NCBI RefSeq assembly: GCF_022213065.1
Contig: NZ_JAKLJA010000005.1
Span: 62,001 to 126,000, forward strand
Direction: 5' to 3'
From: Paraburkholderia tagetis
Lineage (GTDB): Bacteria > Pseudomonadota > Gammaproteobacteria > Burkholderiales > Burkholderiaceae
Length of the DNA: 64,000 nucleotides
Of the stretch, positions 38,305 through 47,423 are shown piece by piece; within the stretch, counting starts at the first letter, position 1; each line of letters opens with the position of its first letter. A program made the position numbers and the translations under genes. Under the pieces are notes generated by a model, which was given only the letters and a program-made list of their open reading frames with translations, was not told where the DNA came from and did no database searches.

Positions 38305-38376
38305 CGCGCGGCCGCTTGCGCTTCGTTCGCATTGCGTTTGCATCCTGCGCTGGCGGCGCCCGCTGCGGCCGCAGTC

Positions 38377-38411
38377 GGCGCATGGACATGCACGGCAGAT
38401 GTCCATGCGCC
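38377..38411. terminator. Perfect hairpin between convergent usp and aceA
   Basis: A 13-bp perfect stem (38377-38389 with 38399-38411) with a 9-nt loop. No T-tract follows, so it may be a Rho-type barrier or RNA-stability element rather than a classical terminator. Confidence 0.45.
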
Positions 38412-38551
38412 TTCCATGGCTTGCTTTGCCGCGTCCGTAGTTGTGCCTGAGACGCGACGACTGGCGCTAGTGCGGCGGTGGCGGCGTCCGGCTGGCCCCG
38501 CCAAGGACATGCGAGCCGGCCGCCGCGCCGTGCGCCCGGCGCCAGAAAAGA

Positions 38552-38571
38552 GCAGGGGGTTGTGCCCCTGC
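38552..38571 (-). terminator. Terminator of aceA
   Basis: On the minus strand GCAGGGG-CACAAC-CCCCTGC is followed by TCTTTTCT. It lies just past the aceA stop at 38580. Confidence 0.65.
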
Positions 38572-38579
38572 GGGTGGTC

Positions 38580-39887
<1,308 letters not shown>

Positions 39888-40215
39888 GGTGTGCTCCTTC
39901 GTTTACCTGGAAGTGAACCGCTGATCGAAACTGCTGAGCCGCTGAACTTCGCGAAGGGGGCGCTTTGAGCACTGCGCTTGGGGCGTTTCGTTTCGCGAAC
40001 TCTTATATAAGAGTCTAGGCAAATCGATCGCCTCGCGACAGGCGAGCCACTGGGATTTATCGCAAATTTTATGGCAATAAAATCAATGGTTTATGATTGT
40101 TATTTCGCGATAAGAAACGCAATTTTCCATCTTGCAATCAGTGTCTTTGTGCCACGCAGCACGATTTTTTACGAAGCAAAAAATTTTTTCGTATTGTGAA
40201 ATATTGATTGCGGGC
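39888..40215. other. AT-rich upstream control region of aceA
   Basis: After about 70 bp of ordinary composition, from 40000 to 40215 the sequence becomes strikingly AT-rich (runs such as ATTTTATGGCAATAAAATC and AAAAAATTTTTTCG) compared with flanking genes. There is no ORF of note. It contains the palindrome at 39999-40014. Probably the promoter and binding sites of nucleoid or metabolic regulators. Confidence 0.6.
39999..40014. promoter_or_regulatory. Perfect 16-bp palindrome upstream of aceA
   Basis: ACTCTTATATAAGAGT, fully self-complementary, 112 bp upstream of the aceA ATG. Its TATA-rich centre can also serve as a minus-strand -10 (TATATA or TATAAG), so a bound repressor would block transcription. 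The regulator is not identified. Confidence 0.65.
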
Positions 40216-40244
40216 AAAAAAAGACCGGTGACGAAGCACCGGTC
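40216..40244 (-). terminator. Rho-independent terminator of the RhlE helicase gene
   Basis: GACCGGTG/CACCGGTC, 8-bp stem, ACGAAG loop on the plus strand. On the minus strand it is followed by seven T (complement of 40216-40222). Confidence 0.88.
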
Positions 40245-40306
40245 CTTGAGTTCAACGCTAGCTGACGGGCGGAGATCATGCTCCGCCCGAGCGCGCTGAT
40301 GGGTCT

Positions 40307-42058
40307 TTAGCTATCGCGACGTGCGCCGCGCGGGCCGTCATTGCGACGCGCGCTGTAGCCTTCGCGCGAACGGCCATAGCCGTCGCCACGCGGCTGGCCG
40401 TAGCCACCGCGGTTGTTGCCTTCGCCGCGCGAGGCGCCGTAGCCGCCTTCACGCTGGCCGTAGCCGCCGCGCGAGCCTTCCGAGCGGTTGCCCCAGCTAT
40501 TGCCGTTGCGATCGCCATTGTTGGAGCGGTCGCCAAAGCTGCGTTCGCCTTGCGGACGGTCACCGAAGCTGCGCTCGCCGCTGCGGTTGCCGCTGTGATT
40601 ACCGCTGTGATTACCATAGCCACCCGGCTTGCCGTTGCCGTTACCGAAGCGACGGCCGCCGCCATTGCCGCCGCCCGGACGGCCGCGGCCGCCAAAGCCG
40701 CGGTTCGAGGGCGGCGCCTTGCGCGGCTCGAAGCCTTCCACGACGTTCACGGGCAGCGGCGAGCGCACGAAGCGCTCGATGCGCTTGAGCGCGCCTTGCT
40801 CGGCGTGATGCACGAGGCTCACTGCGGTGCCCGAACGGCCCGCGCGGCCGGTGCGGCCGATACGGTGCACGTAGTCTTCCGCGAACTTCGGCAGGTCGTA
40901 GTTGAATACGTGCGTGATGCCCGGAATGTCGATACCGCGCGCCGCGACATCGGTCGCGACGAGCACGCGCACGCGACGCTCGCGCAGCGCACGGATCGTG
41001 CGGTTACGCGCGCCTTGCGGCAGGTCGCCGTGCAGTGCGGCGGTTTCGAAGCCCGCGTCGGCGAGCTTGCCGGCCAGCTGGTCGGCGTCCATCTTGGTTG
41101 CCGTGAACACGATGGCCTGGTCGAGGCTCTCGTTGCGCAGCAGATGGTCGAGCAGGCGATCCTTATGGTCGCGGTCGTCCACGTAGTGCACGGTTTGGGC
41201 GATGTTCGAGTTCGCTTCGACCTTGCGCACGATTTCGATGCGCTCCGGATCCTTGAGCAGACGGCCGGTGACCGACGCGATTTTGCCGTCGAGCGTGGCC
41301 GAGAACAGCATCGTCTGACGCGACTCGGGCGTGGCGGCCACGATCGTGTCGATGTCGTCGATGAAGCCCATGTCGAGCATGCGGTCGGCTTCGTCGAGCA
41401 CGAGCATCTTCAGTTCGGACAGGTCGATGCGGCCGCGCTCGAGGTGATCGAGCAGGCGGCCCGGCGTCGCCACGAGAATCTCGGGATTCTTCGCGAGCAG
41501 CATGAGCTGCTGGCCGTAGGCCACGCCGCCGAGAATGCTGACCGTGCGCAGGCGGCGCAGATGCTGGCCGTAGGTCGATGCGGCGGTGGTCACCTGCATG
41601 GCGAGCTCGCGCGTGGGGGTGAGCACGAGGAGGCCGGGGCGCGCGACCGGCTGCGGACGGCGCTGGCGGCGGTCGCCCTGGCCTTGCTGGCCGGGTTGAC
41701 CTTGCGGACGCGGTTCGCGCGGTTGAGCGGCCTGGGCCTTTTGCAGCTGCGCGAAGCGTTCGATCGCGGGCAGCATGAAGGCAGCGGTCTTGCCCGAGCC
41801 GGTCGGGCTGGAGACCAGCAGGTCGCGACCCGCGATGGCGGCAGGAATGGCGCGTTCCTGCACAGGCGTCGGGGCCTTGTAGCCCGCCGCGGTCAGTGCG
41901 GAGACGATCTCCGGCGACAGACCGAGCGATGCGAACGTCGGGCCTGCGGGCGTATCGTCGGCTTGCACGGCGGCTTCAGTGGAAGCGGCGGCAGCGTCGA
42001 GGCCGAGGGCGTCGTTGGCAATCGCGTCGAGGGGGCTTTGGGTATTGCTCGAAGTCAT
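40307..42058 (-). CDS. rhlE: DEAD-box ATP-dependent RNA helicase, RhlE type
   Basis: 583 residues from ATG (MTSSNTQSPL); the longer frame is leader. Unwinds structured RNA in ribosome assembly, decay or cold adaptation. The Q motif is at about 42-67, Walker A is SPTGSGKT (84-91), then PTREL, VLDEADRML (DEAD), SAT, and HRIGRTGR motif VI. A Gln/Arg/Pro insert of about 30 residues (115-145) sits before motif Ia. The C-terminal 130 residues are Gly/Asn/Arg/Ser-rich repeats (GNHSGNHSGNRSGER, RSFGDRPQGERSFGDRS), an RNA-binding RGG-like tail. Such genes are often cold-induced with long leaders. Confidence 0.94.
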   Translation of the reverse strand: MTSSNTQSPLDAIANDALGLDAAAASTEAAVQADDTPAGPTFASLGLSPEIVSALTAAGYKAPTPVQERAIPAAIAGRDLLVSSPTGSGKTAAFMLPAIERFAQLQKAQAAQPREPRPQGQPGQQGQGDRRQRRPQPVARPGLLVLTPTRELAMQVTTAASTYGQHLRRLRTVSILGGVAYGQQLMLLAKNPEILVATPGRLLDHLERGRIDLSELKMLVLDEADRMLDMGFIDDIDTIVAATPESRQTMLFSATLDGKIASVTGRLLKDPERIEIVRKVEANSNIAQTVHYVDDRDHKDRLLDHLLRNESLDQAIVFTATKMDADQLAGKLADAGFETAALHGDLPQGARNRTIRALRERRVRVLVATDVAARGIDIPGITHVFNYDLPKFAEDYVHRIGRTGRAGRSGTAVSLVHHAEQGALKRIERFVRSPLPVNVVEGFEPRKAPPSNRGFGGRGRPGGGNGGGRRFGNGNGKPGGYGNHSGNHSGNRSGERSFGDRPQGERSFGDRSNNGDRNGNSWGNRSEGSRGGYGQREGGYGASRGEGNNRGGYGQPRGDGYGRSREGYSARRNDGPRGARRDS

Positions 42059-42501
42059 GAAAATCCTTGGTACACAGGAAATAGAACGTCGGCGCCAATC
42101 GGCATACCCAAGTCGTCGGATTTTGCAAACAGAACAAATCGAAAAACGGGGGCAATCCACACCACACAGGGAGGATTTTTCGTTAGAAGCTGTTTTGGGT
42201 GCGACTTGGCCGGGATTGGCCAGCCGCCAGCCTGATACTTGACGGCCCGAAAACAGGGCCAGGGCAGGAGGGGACAGGTTCTAAACTGGATTGGAGCTTA
42301 ACGCTACGTGGCGTATTGCTGATCGCAAAGGCGACCGGAGCGCAACGCAGCAGGCATTGTATCTCGTTTTGTTGCAGTGCGCCAGCGATTATGCCGTCCG
42401 GACGTATGGCCGGGGCGAATCTGCCCGGCGCGTTGCGCCAGGCCGTGTGCGAAGCGGCAGTCAGGCTTCTTTCCGTTTTTACTGCCGCTTTTCTTTTGCT
42501 T
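42059..42501. other. 443-bp region between the ACBP and RhlE genes
   Basis: Both flanking genes are minus strand. The part next to rhlE (42059-42200) is less GC-rich and is its leader/promoter. The rest contains short frames with no recognised family and a plus-strand terminator-like hairpin at 42452-42497. No tRNA or repeat. Confidence 0.45.
42452..42497 (+). terminator. Plus-strand terminator-like hairpin in a minus-strand neighbourhood
   Basis: AAGCGGCAGT (42452-42461) pairs with ACTGCCGCTT (42481-42490), 10 bp, 19-nt loop, followed by TTCTTTT. The T-tract is on the plus strand only, although the nearest genes are minus strand. See findings. Confidence 0.45.
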
Positions 42502-42771
42502 CTAGCTGACGGCGCCGCTCTTGAGCGATTCGACGAGTTCGACGTACTGCGTTTTCGCGGTGTCCTGCGCGGTGCCTTGCAGCGCGGCCCATGCCTCGAA
42601 CTTGTATTTGCCGACGATGTCGGTGAAGCCCGGCTTGTCGCCGTGCACGTCGCCGTCGGTCGCCTGCTTGAAGAGTGCATACAGGCGCAGCAGCGTCAGG
42701 TTGCCCGGCCGCTCCGGCAGCTTTTGCACGTCTTGCTGGGCCTGCTCGAATTGGGCGTTCACATCGCTCAT
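42502..42771 (-). CDS. Acyl-CoA-binding protein
   Basis: 89 residues, the usual size, from ATG preceded by GGAGG at seven bases, which decides this start over the longer frame. ACBP is a four-helix bundle that carries long-chain acyl-CoA in the cytosol. The family signature is seen in LLRLYALFKQATDGDVHGDKPGF and KYKFEAWAALQGT (Tyr, Lys and Trp acyl-CoA contacts). Such proteins are common in eukaryotes and patchy in bacteria. It sits alone, divergent from tsaB. Confidence 0.92.
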   Translation of the reverse strand: MSDVNAQFEQAQQDVQKLPERPGNLTLLRLYALFKQATDGDVHGDKPGFTDIVGKYKFEAWAALQGTAQDTAKTQYVELVESLKSGAVS

Positions 42772-42919
42772 TGTTATCCTCCACTGGGTGATCGGGACAG
42801 CCCGGCGATGGTAGCAGCGCCATTCGATGAGAGGCTGGAACCATTGCTCCATTCTAGTGAGGCCGGATTTGTGGACGCATGGGTCATGCCTGGCCGGCGA
42901 CTGCGCGAAGGCGGCGCAT

Positions 42920-42925
42920 TACAAT
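42920..42925 (+). promoter_or_regulatory. -10 box immediately before tsaB
   Basis: TACAAT ends seven bases before the tsaB ATG at 42933. If it is the -10, the transcript starts at or next to the start codon, so tsaB would be leaderless. Confidence 0.45.
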
Positions 42926-42932
42926 AGCGCTC

Positions 42933-43772
42933 ATGACTGAAACCGTGCTGCTTGCCCTCGATACCTCGACCGAATATTGCTCGGTCGCTTTGATTCGCGC
43001 CGCTTTGCTTCGCGCCGCTGTGCTTCCCGGCCCCCCCGGCGGCGCGTCTGATTCCGCCAGCGCCGGCCCTGCCCACGCGGCGCTTCCCGAGCCGCGCGTC
43101 TGGGTGCGTCACGAAGCGACTGGCGCCGTCTCCAGCACGCGCCTCCTGCCCGCGATTGGCGAGCTGCTCGCCGAAGCGGGGCTCGCACTCGCCGACTGCG
43201 ATGCGATCGCCTTCGGCGCGGGCCCGGGCTCGTTCACCGGCCTGCGCACTGCCACGGGCGTCGCCCAAGGCCTTGCGTTCGGCCTCGACATTCCCGTGGT
43301 CCCCGTGAGCACGCTGCTCGTTTGCGCCGAGAGCGCGCGGATGCGCGATCCGTCGGCGGCGCGTGTGCTCGCGGCGCTCGACGCGCGCATGGACGAAGCG
43401 TACTGGGCCGACTACGCCTGGGACACGACCGCGAACGACTGGCACACATTGCGCCCGGCGTCGCTCGATGCGCCCGAGGTCATCGTCGCGCCCGACGAGC
43501 CGTTCACGCTCGCGGGCAACGCGGCGGCGGCGTTCGGCGCGCGCCTCGTCGCATCGACGACGGCGCGCACCATCGACGCCGAGGCCCTGCCGCACGCGCT
43601 GCCGCTGGCACACGCCGCGCTGCGCGCATTCCGCGCGGGCCGCACGCTGCGCGCCGATGAGGCCGCGCCCGAATACGTGCGCAACAAAGTCGCACAGACC
43701 ACGGCCGAGCGCCTTGCTGCCAAGGCGGCGCAGGGCGGGGGCGGGGACTCGGGCCGCGAGGGGGGGCGATGA
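42933..43772 (+). CDS. tsaB: tRNA threonylcarbamoyladenosine biosynthesis protein TsaB
   Basis: 279 residues from ATG (MTETVLLALDTSTEYCSVAL). TsaB partners TsaD and TsaE to make t6A37 in tRNAs reading ANN codons. The ASKHA-type fold is evident: LDTSTEYC phosphate motif at 8-15, then FGAGPGSFTGLRTA near residue 92. A Gly/Pro/Ala-rich insert (about 28-50) and a Lys/Ala/Gly-rich tail are longer than in E. coli TsaB. Its stop overlaps the rimI start (ATGA), and both belong to a four-gene plus-strand set. Confidence 0.95.
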   Translation: MTETVLLALDTSTEYCSVALIRAALLRAAVLPGPPGGASDSASAGPAHAALPEPRVWVRHEATGAVSSTRLLPAIGELLAEAGLALADCDAIAFGAGPGSFTGLRTATGVAQGLAFGLDIPVVPVSTLLVCAESARMRDPSAARVLAALDARMDEAYWADYAWDTTANDWHTLRPASLDAPEVIVAPDEPFTLAGNAAAAFGARLVASTTARTIDAEALPHALPLAHAALRAFRAGRTLRADEAAPEYVRNKVAQTTAERLAAKAAQGGGGDSGREGGR

Positions 43773-44263
43773 GCGGCGTGCTGATGACCGACCGCTACCT
43801 CTCGCAGATGACCGAGAGCGACCTGGACGAGGTCGTGGTCATCGAAAGATCCGCATACGAATTCCCGTGGTCGCGCGTCAACTTCGAGGACTCGCTGCGC
43901 AACGGCTACTTTGGCGTGTGTATGCGTCATGTGACGGGTACGCTGATCGGCTATTGCGTGCTGATGCCGGTCGTCGACGAGATGCATCTGCTGAATCTGT
44001 GTGTCGCGCCGCAGGCGCAGGGCGTGGGCGCGGGCCTTGCGCTGCTGCGCGAAGGCGTGCGCATCGCGCGTGCGCAGCGGCTCGAAGGGCTGTTGCTCGA
44101 GGTGCGGCCGTCGAATCACCGGGCGATCCGGCTCTACGAGCAATTCGGCTTTGTCACCATTGGGCGGCGCAAGAACTACTATCCGGCTCGCCACCACACC
44201 CGTGAAGACGCAATCGTGATGCGTTTTACTTTTGCATTGGAGGGCGCGGATGCCGCTCGATGA
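43769..44263 (+). CDS. rimI: Ribosomal protein S18-alanine N-acetyltransferase RimI
   Basis: 164 residues. Acetylates the N-terminal Ala of ribosomal protein S18. GNAT motif A is LCVAPQAQGVGAGLALLREG (split; about 78-97), preceded by MHLLNL. The C-terminal RPSNHRAIRLYEQFGF is typical of RimI, with the basic/aromatic RRKNYYPA. tsaB-rimI linkage is widespread in bacteria. The next gene starts 14 bp before its stop. Confidence 0.94.
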   Translation: MSGVLMTDRYLSQMTESDLDEVVVIERSAYEFPWSRVNFEDSLRNGYFGVCMRHVTGTLIGYCVLMPVVDEMHLLNLCVAPQAQGVGAGLALLREGVRIARAQRLEGLLLEVRPSNHRAIRLYEQFGFVTIGRRKNYYPARHHTREDAIVMRFTFALEGADAAR

Positions 44264-45314
44264 GATCGCGCTGGAGGAGCTCGGCCTCGCGCCGCGCTGG
44301 GTGCGCAAGGGCATGCCGGCGGGGCAGGCCGGCGCGCAGGATGCCGGGACCAACGGCGAGCGTGCCGCCGATGCTGCGCACGAAGCGGTGGCATCGACGG
44401 CACCGATGGCAAGATCGTCGGCCGAATCCGTAACGGCCGCCAGCGCCAACCTTTCTGCGCAAGCCGCAGCGGAGCCTACGCACCGGACAGTGCCGTCGCA
44501 ACCGGCTGCGCAAGGCGTCACTGCGCCCGTGCCCGAACTGTATGCCTTCGCGCAGGAGCCTGCTGCGCAGACGCCGCCGGGCCGGGTAGTCGTGGAGGCA
44601 GCACAGGGCACACGGGCCGCACAGCCCGCGTCGGAGGAGCCCCCGCCGCTGACCGAAGACGATTTCGCCTGGTTCGATGCCGTGCCCGAACCGTCGCTGC
44701 CGCATGATCTGGCGCCTGCGCCTGCTCCGCGCAATGACGTCGCGACGCTCGACTGGGATGCGCTCGCCGAACGCGTGGCCTCCTGCACGCGCTGCCGTCT
44801 GTGCGAGAAGCGCACCAACACGGTGTTCGGCGTAGGCGATCGCGCGGCGGAGTGGATGTTGATCGGCGAGGCGCCGGGCGAGAACGAAGACCGCCTCGGC
44901 GAGCCGTTCGTCGGCCAGGCGGGCAAGCTGCTCGACAACATGCTGCGGGCGCTGTCGCTCGCGCGCGGCGAGAACGTCTACATTGCGAACGTCATCAAAT
45001 GCCGTCCGCCCGGCAATCGCAATCCGGAGCCGGACGAGGTCGCGCGCTGCGAGCCCTACCTGCAACGCCAGGTCGCGCTCGTGAAGCCGAAGATTATCGT
45101 CGCGCTCGGGCGCTTTGCCGCGCAAAGCCTGCTCAAGACTGACGGCAGCATCGCCTCGCTGCGCGGACGCGTGCATCAGTACGAAGGCGTGCCCGTGATC
45201 GTCTCGTATCACCCCGCCTATCTGTTGCGCAGCCTGCACGACAAGTCGAAGGCCTGGGCCGATCTGTGCCTCGCCCGCGACACCTTGCGCGCGGCGGGAG
45301 GCGGCGAGCGATGA
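44250..45314 (+). CDS. Uracil-DNA glycosylase, family 4-like (Fe-S type), with long N-terminal extension
   Basis: 354 residues from ATG (MPLDEIALEEL), overlapping the rimI end by 14 bp. The catalytic domain is in the C-terminal 190 residues: LIGEAPGENEDRLGEPFVGQAGK (motif 1), SYHPAYLLR (motif 3), and Cys residues in SCTRCRLC (C179, C182, C185) and KCRPPGNRNPEPDEVARCEPY. The latter could hold the 4Fe-4S cluster of family 4 enzymes. Removes uracil from DNA after cytosine deamination. Residues about 20-165 are Ala/Pro/Gln-rich and low complexity. It is translationally linked to the DUF1853 gene downstream (ATGA overlap). Confidence 0.93.
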   Translation: MPLDEIALEELGLAPRWVRKGMPAGQAGAQDAGTNGERAADAAHEAVASTAPMARSSAESVTAASANLSAQAAAEPTHRTVPSQPAAQGVTAPVPELYAFAQEPAAQTPPGRVVVEAAQGTRAAQPASEEPPPLTEDDFAWFDAVPEPSLPHDLAPAPAPRNDVATLDWDALAERVASCTRCRLCEKRTNTVFGVGDRAAEWMLIGEAPGENEDRLGEPFVGQAGKLLDNMLRALSLARGENVYIANVIKCRPPGNRNPEPDEVARCEPYLQRQVALVKPKIIVALGRFAAQSLLKTDGSIASLRGRVHQYEGVPVIVSYHPAYLLRSLHDKSKAWADLCLARDTLRAAGGGER

Positions 45315-46396
45315 CTGCCGGACGGCCCCCGGATGCCTCTTCGGGCGGCCCGGCCGTTGCAGGCTTCGACGGGCCGCCGTTCGACTCGCTCTACCAAAGT
45401 CTCACCGACCCCGCCGTGCGCGATCTCGCATGGCTGCTGTTCAGCGCCGATTTGTTGCGTGCGCAACCACTGGCGCCGCTTGCCGCACCATGGGCCGGCG
45501 ATGACGAGGCCAGCGCCGCCGCAGCCTGGCTCACGCAGCTCGACCACGAGCCTGCCCGCCTGCATGCCGCGCTTGATACAGCGCGCCTCACGCGACTGGG
45601 CCGCTATGCCGAAACACTGCTTGGCTGGTATCTCGCCCATGGGCCGGCGCCCCGGCTGGTCGCGGCGAATGTCGCGCTGCGGCGCGCGGGTCTCACGCTT
45701 GGTGAGTGCGATTTCCTCGTGGAGACGAGCGACGCCCAGCGGCTGCATTGGGAGCTGGCGGTGAAGTGCTATCTGCACTCGGGCGTGGCGGAGAGCGGGG
45801 CGCCAAGACTCGCCGATTTCGTCGGACCGAATCTGCGCGACCGCTTCGATTTGAAGCTTGCGCATATGCTCGATCACCAACTGCGCTTGAGTGCGCGCGA
45901 AGAGTTCGCGTGGCTCGGTTATCAAGGTCCGTGGCTCGCGCAGATGTTCGTAAAGGGCTGGCTGTTCTATCGAGCGGGCAAGGGGGCGGGTACGCGGCCG
46001 GGCGACCCGCCGGAACTCGCCGCGCGGCATGGGCGCGGCTGGTGGGTCACGCACGCCGACTGGGCCGATTTTGCGGATCGCGAGGGCGTGGATGGCTGGA
46101 GTACGCTGCCGCGCCTCGCCTGGCTTGCGCCGCGACGCATCGGGCCTGAAACGCTGCGCGCGAGTGAAGCTGTCGAGCGCGCTTCATTCGCGCAAGCCGA
46201 TACGCTCGCGGCCCGCAGCGCGGTGGCCGCGCCGGTTCCGGCCGTGACGTTGTTCGCGGGCCTCGCGCAGGCCCGCGAGCCGGCGATGGTGGCGGCCTTT
46301 GTCGCCGATGGCGCGGGTGGCTACGTTGAGCGCTCGCGCGGCTTCATCGTCCCCGACGATTGGCCGGCGCGAGCTCAGGCCTTCGCGCGGCAATGA
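45311..46396 (+). CDS. DUF1853-family protein, possible nuclease-like fold
   Basis: 361 residues from ATG overlapping the UDG stop by four bases. I recognise it as DUF1853: DLAWLLFSADLL near residue 40, RLTRLGRYAETLLGWYL near 95, and the block TLGECDFLVETSDAQRLHWELAVKCYLH near 135-160. That last block (Asp, then E-x3-K on one strand) resembles a PD-(D/E)xK nuclease core, though this is inference. The C-terminal half (FVGPNLRDRFDLKLAHML and LAWLAPRRIG) is characteristic of the family. Function is unknown; tight coupling to a DNA glycosylase suggests a repair or nucleic-acid role. Convergent with thiD. Confidence 0.82.
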   Translation: MTAGRPPDASSGGPAVAGFDGPPFDSLYQSLTDPAVRDLAWLLFSADLLRAQPLAPLAAPWAGDDEASAAAAWLTQLDHEPARLHAALDTARLTRLGRYAETLLGWYLAHGPAPRLVAANVALRRAGLTLGECDFLVETSDAQRLHWELAVKCYLHSGVAESGAPRLADFVGPNLRDRFDLKLAHMLDHQLRLSAREEFAWLGYQGPWLAQMFVKGWLFYRAGKGAGTRPGDPPELAARHGRGWWVTHADWADFADREGVDGWSTLPRLAWLAPRRIGPETLRASEAVERASFAQADTLAARSAVAAPVPAVTLFAGLAQAREPAMVAAFVADGAGGYVERSRGFIVPDDWPARAQAFARQ

Positions 46397-46442
46397 TGTC
46401 AGCCGTGACGTCGGCTATGGCGCCATTGGCGCCGCGCCAGAT

Positions 46443-47249
46443 TCACCACCAGCGCCAGAAGTGATGCACCGGACCCACGCCGTGGCCCACGGCAAGCCGC
46501 TCGCTCGCTTCGAGCGCACCGGTGAGGTACGACTTCGCCTGCGTGACGGCATCCGCGAGCGTCGGCTGCTGCGGCCACAGCGCGGCAATTGACGACGAAA
46601 GCGTGCAGCCCGTGCCGTGTGTGTTCGTCACGGGGATGCGCGGCCCGCCCAGGCGCAGCGTTGCGCCGGCTTCGATCAGCCAGTCGGGGCTGTCGGCGCC
46701 GCCCAGATGCCCGCCCTTCATCAGCACCGCCTGCGCGCCGAGCACGCGCAGCGCCTCGCCTTGCTCGACCATCGCGGCTTCGTCGGTTGCGGGCGCCACG
46801 CCTAGCAATGCCGCGGCCTCGGGCAGATTCGGTGTGACGACGCCCGCGAGCGGCAGCAATTCCTCGCGCAGTGCCGCCACGGCTTCGGGCGCGAGCAGCG
46901 CGTGATTGCTCTTCGAAATCATGACCGTGTCGAGCACGATGCGCGGCGGCTGGTGGCGGCGCAGCGCAGCGGCGACGGCGCGCACGATCGATGCGTTGGC
47001 AAGCATGCCGATCTTCACGGCGTCGATGCGGATGTCCTCGAACACGGCGTCGAGTTGCGCCGCGACGAAGCCCGCATCGGGCGCGTGGATAGCGGTGACG
47101 CCGCGCGTGTTCTGCGCCGTGAGCGCGGTGATGACGCTCGCGCCATAGGCGCCGAGCGCGGAGAAGGCCTTGAGGTCGGCCTGGATGCCTGCGCCGCCAC
47201 CCGAATCGGAGCCGGCGATCGTGAGGACATTGGAAATCGGTGAGGTCAT
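46443..47249 (-). CDS. thiD: Hydroxymethylpyrimidine/phosphomethylpyrimidine kinase
   Basis: 268 residues from ATG ([10 protein letters not shown]). Phosphorylates HMP twice for thiamine pyrophosphate synthesis. The ribokinase-type N-terminal motif [17 protein letters not shown] is at 11-27, and the C-terminal anion hole [15 protein letters not shown] near 208. Stand-alone ThiD with no ThiE fusion. Other thi genes are not in the window. Just upstream of lplT copy 2 (174 bp). Confidence 0.96.
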   Translation of the reverse strand: MTSPISNVLTIAGSDSGGGAGIQADLKAFSALGAYGASVITALTAQNTRGVTAIHAPDAGFVAAQLDAVFEDIRIDAVKIGMLANASIVRAVAAALRRHQPPRIVLDTVMISKSNHALLAPEAVAALREELLPLAGVVTPNLPEAAALLGVAPATDEAAMVEQGEALRVLGAQAVLMKGGHLGGADSPDWLIEAGATLRLGGPRIPVTNTHGTGCTLSSSIAALWPQQPTLADAVTQAKSYLTGALEASERLAVGHGVGPVHHFWRWW

Positions 47250-47423
47250 GGCAGCGTCGCAAATGCGCCGCGCTCCGGGCCGCCAGGCCACCGCCGCGCA
47301 GGCGCTGGAAAGAGTCGATTACGGGGGCGAGCCACTGGGGCCGGATGCTTCAGGCTTTGTGCCTGCCGGGTGCATTCGGCGCGCGTTGCCAGGCTCCGCC
47401 GCAGCCAATTTGCCATCCGCAGT

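Noticed and set aside
40000-40215. AT-rich block upstream of aceA as horizontally acquired DNA or an origin
   Set aside because: No mobility genes or DnaA boxes recognised. Its place at a promoter explains the composition better.
42199-42927. 242-residue plus-strand frame across ACBP
   Set aside because: Antisense to the acyl-CoA-binding protein gene, which has a perfect ribosome site and conserved residues.
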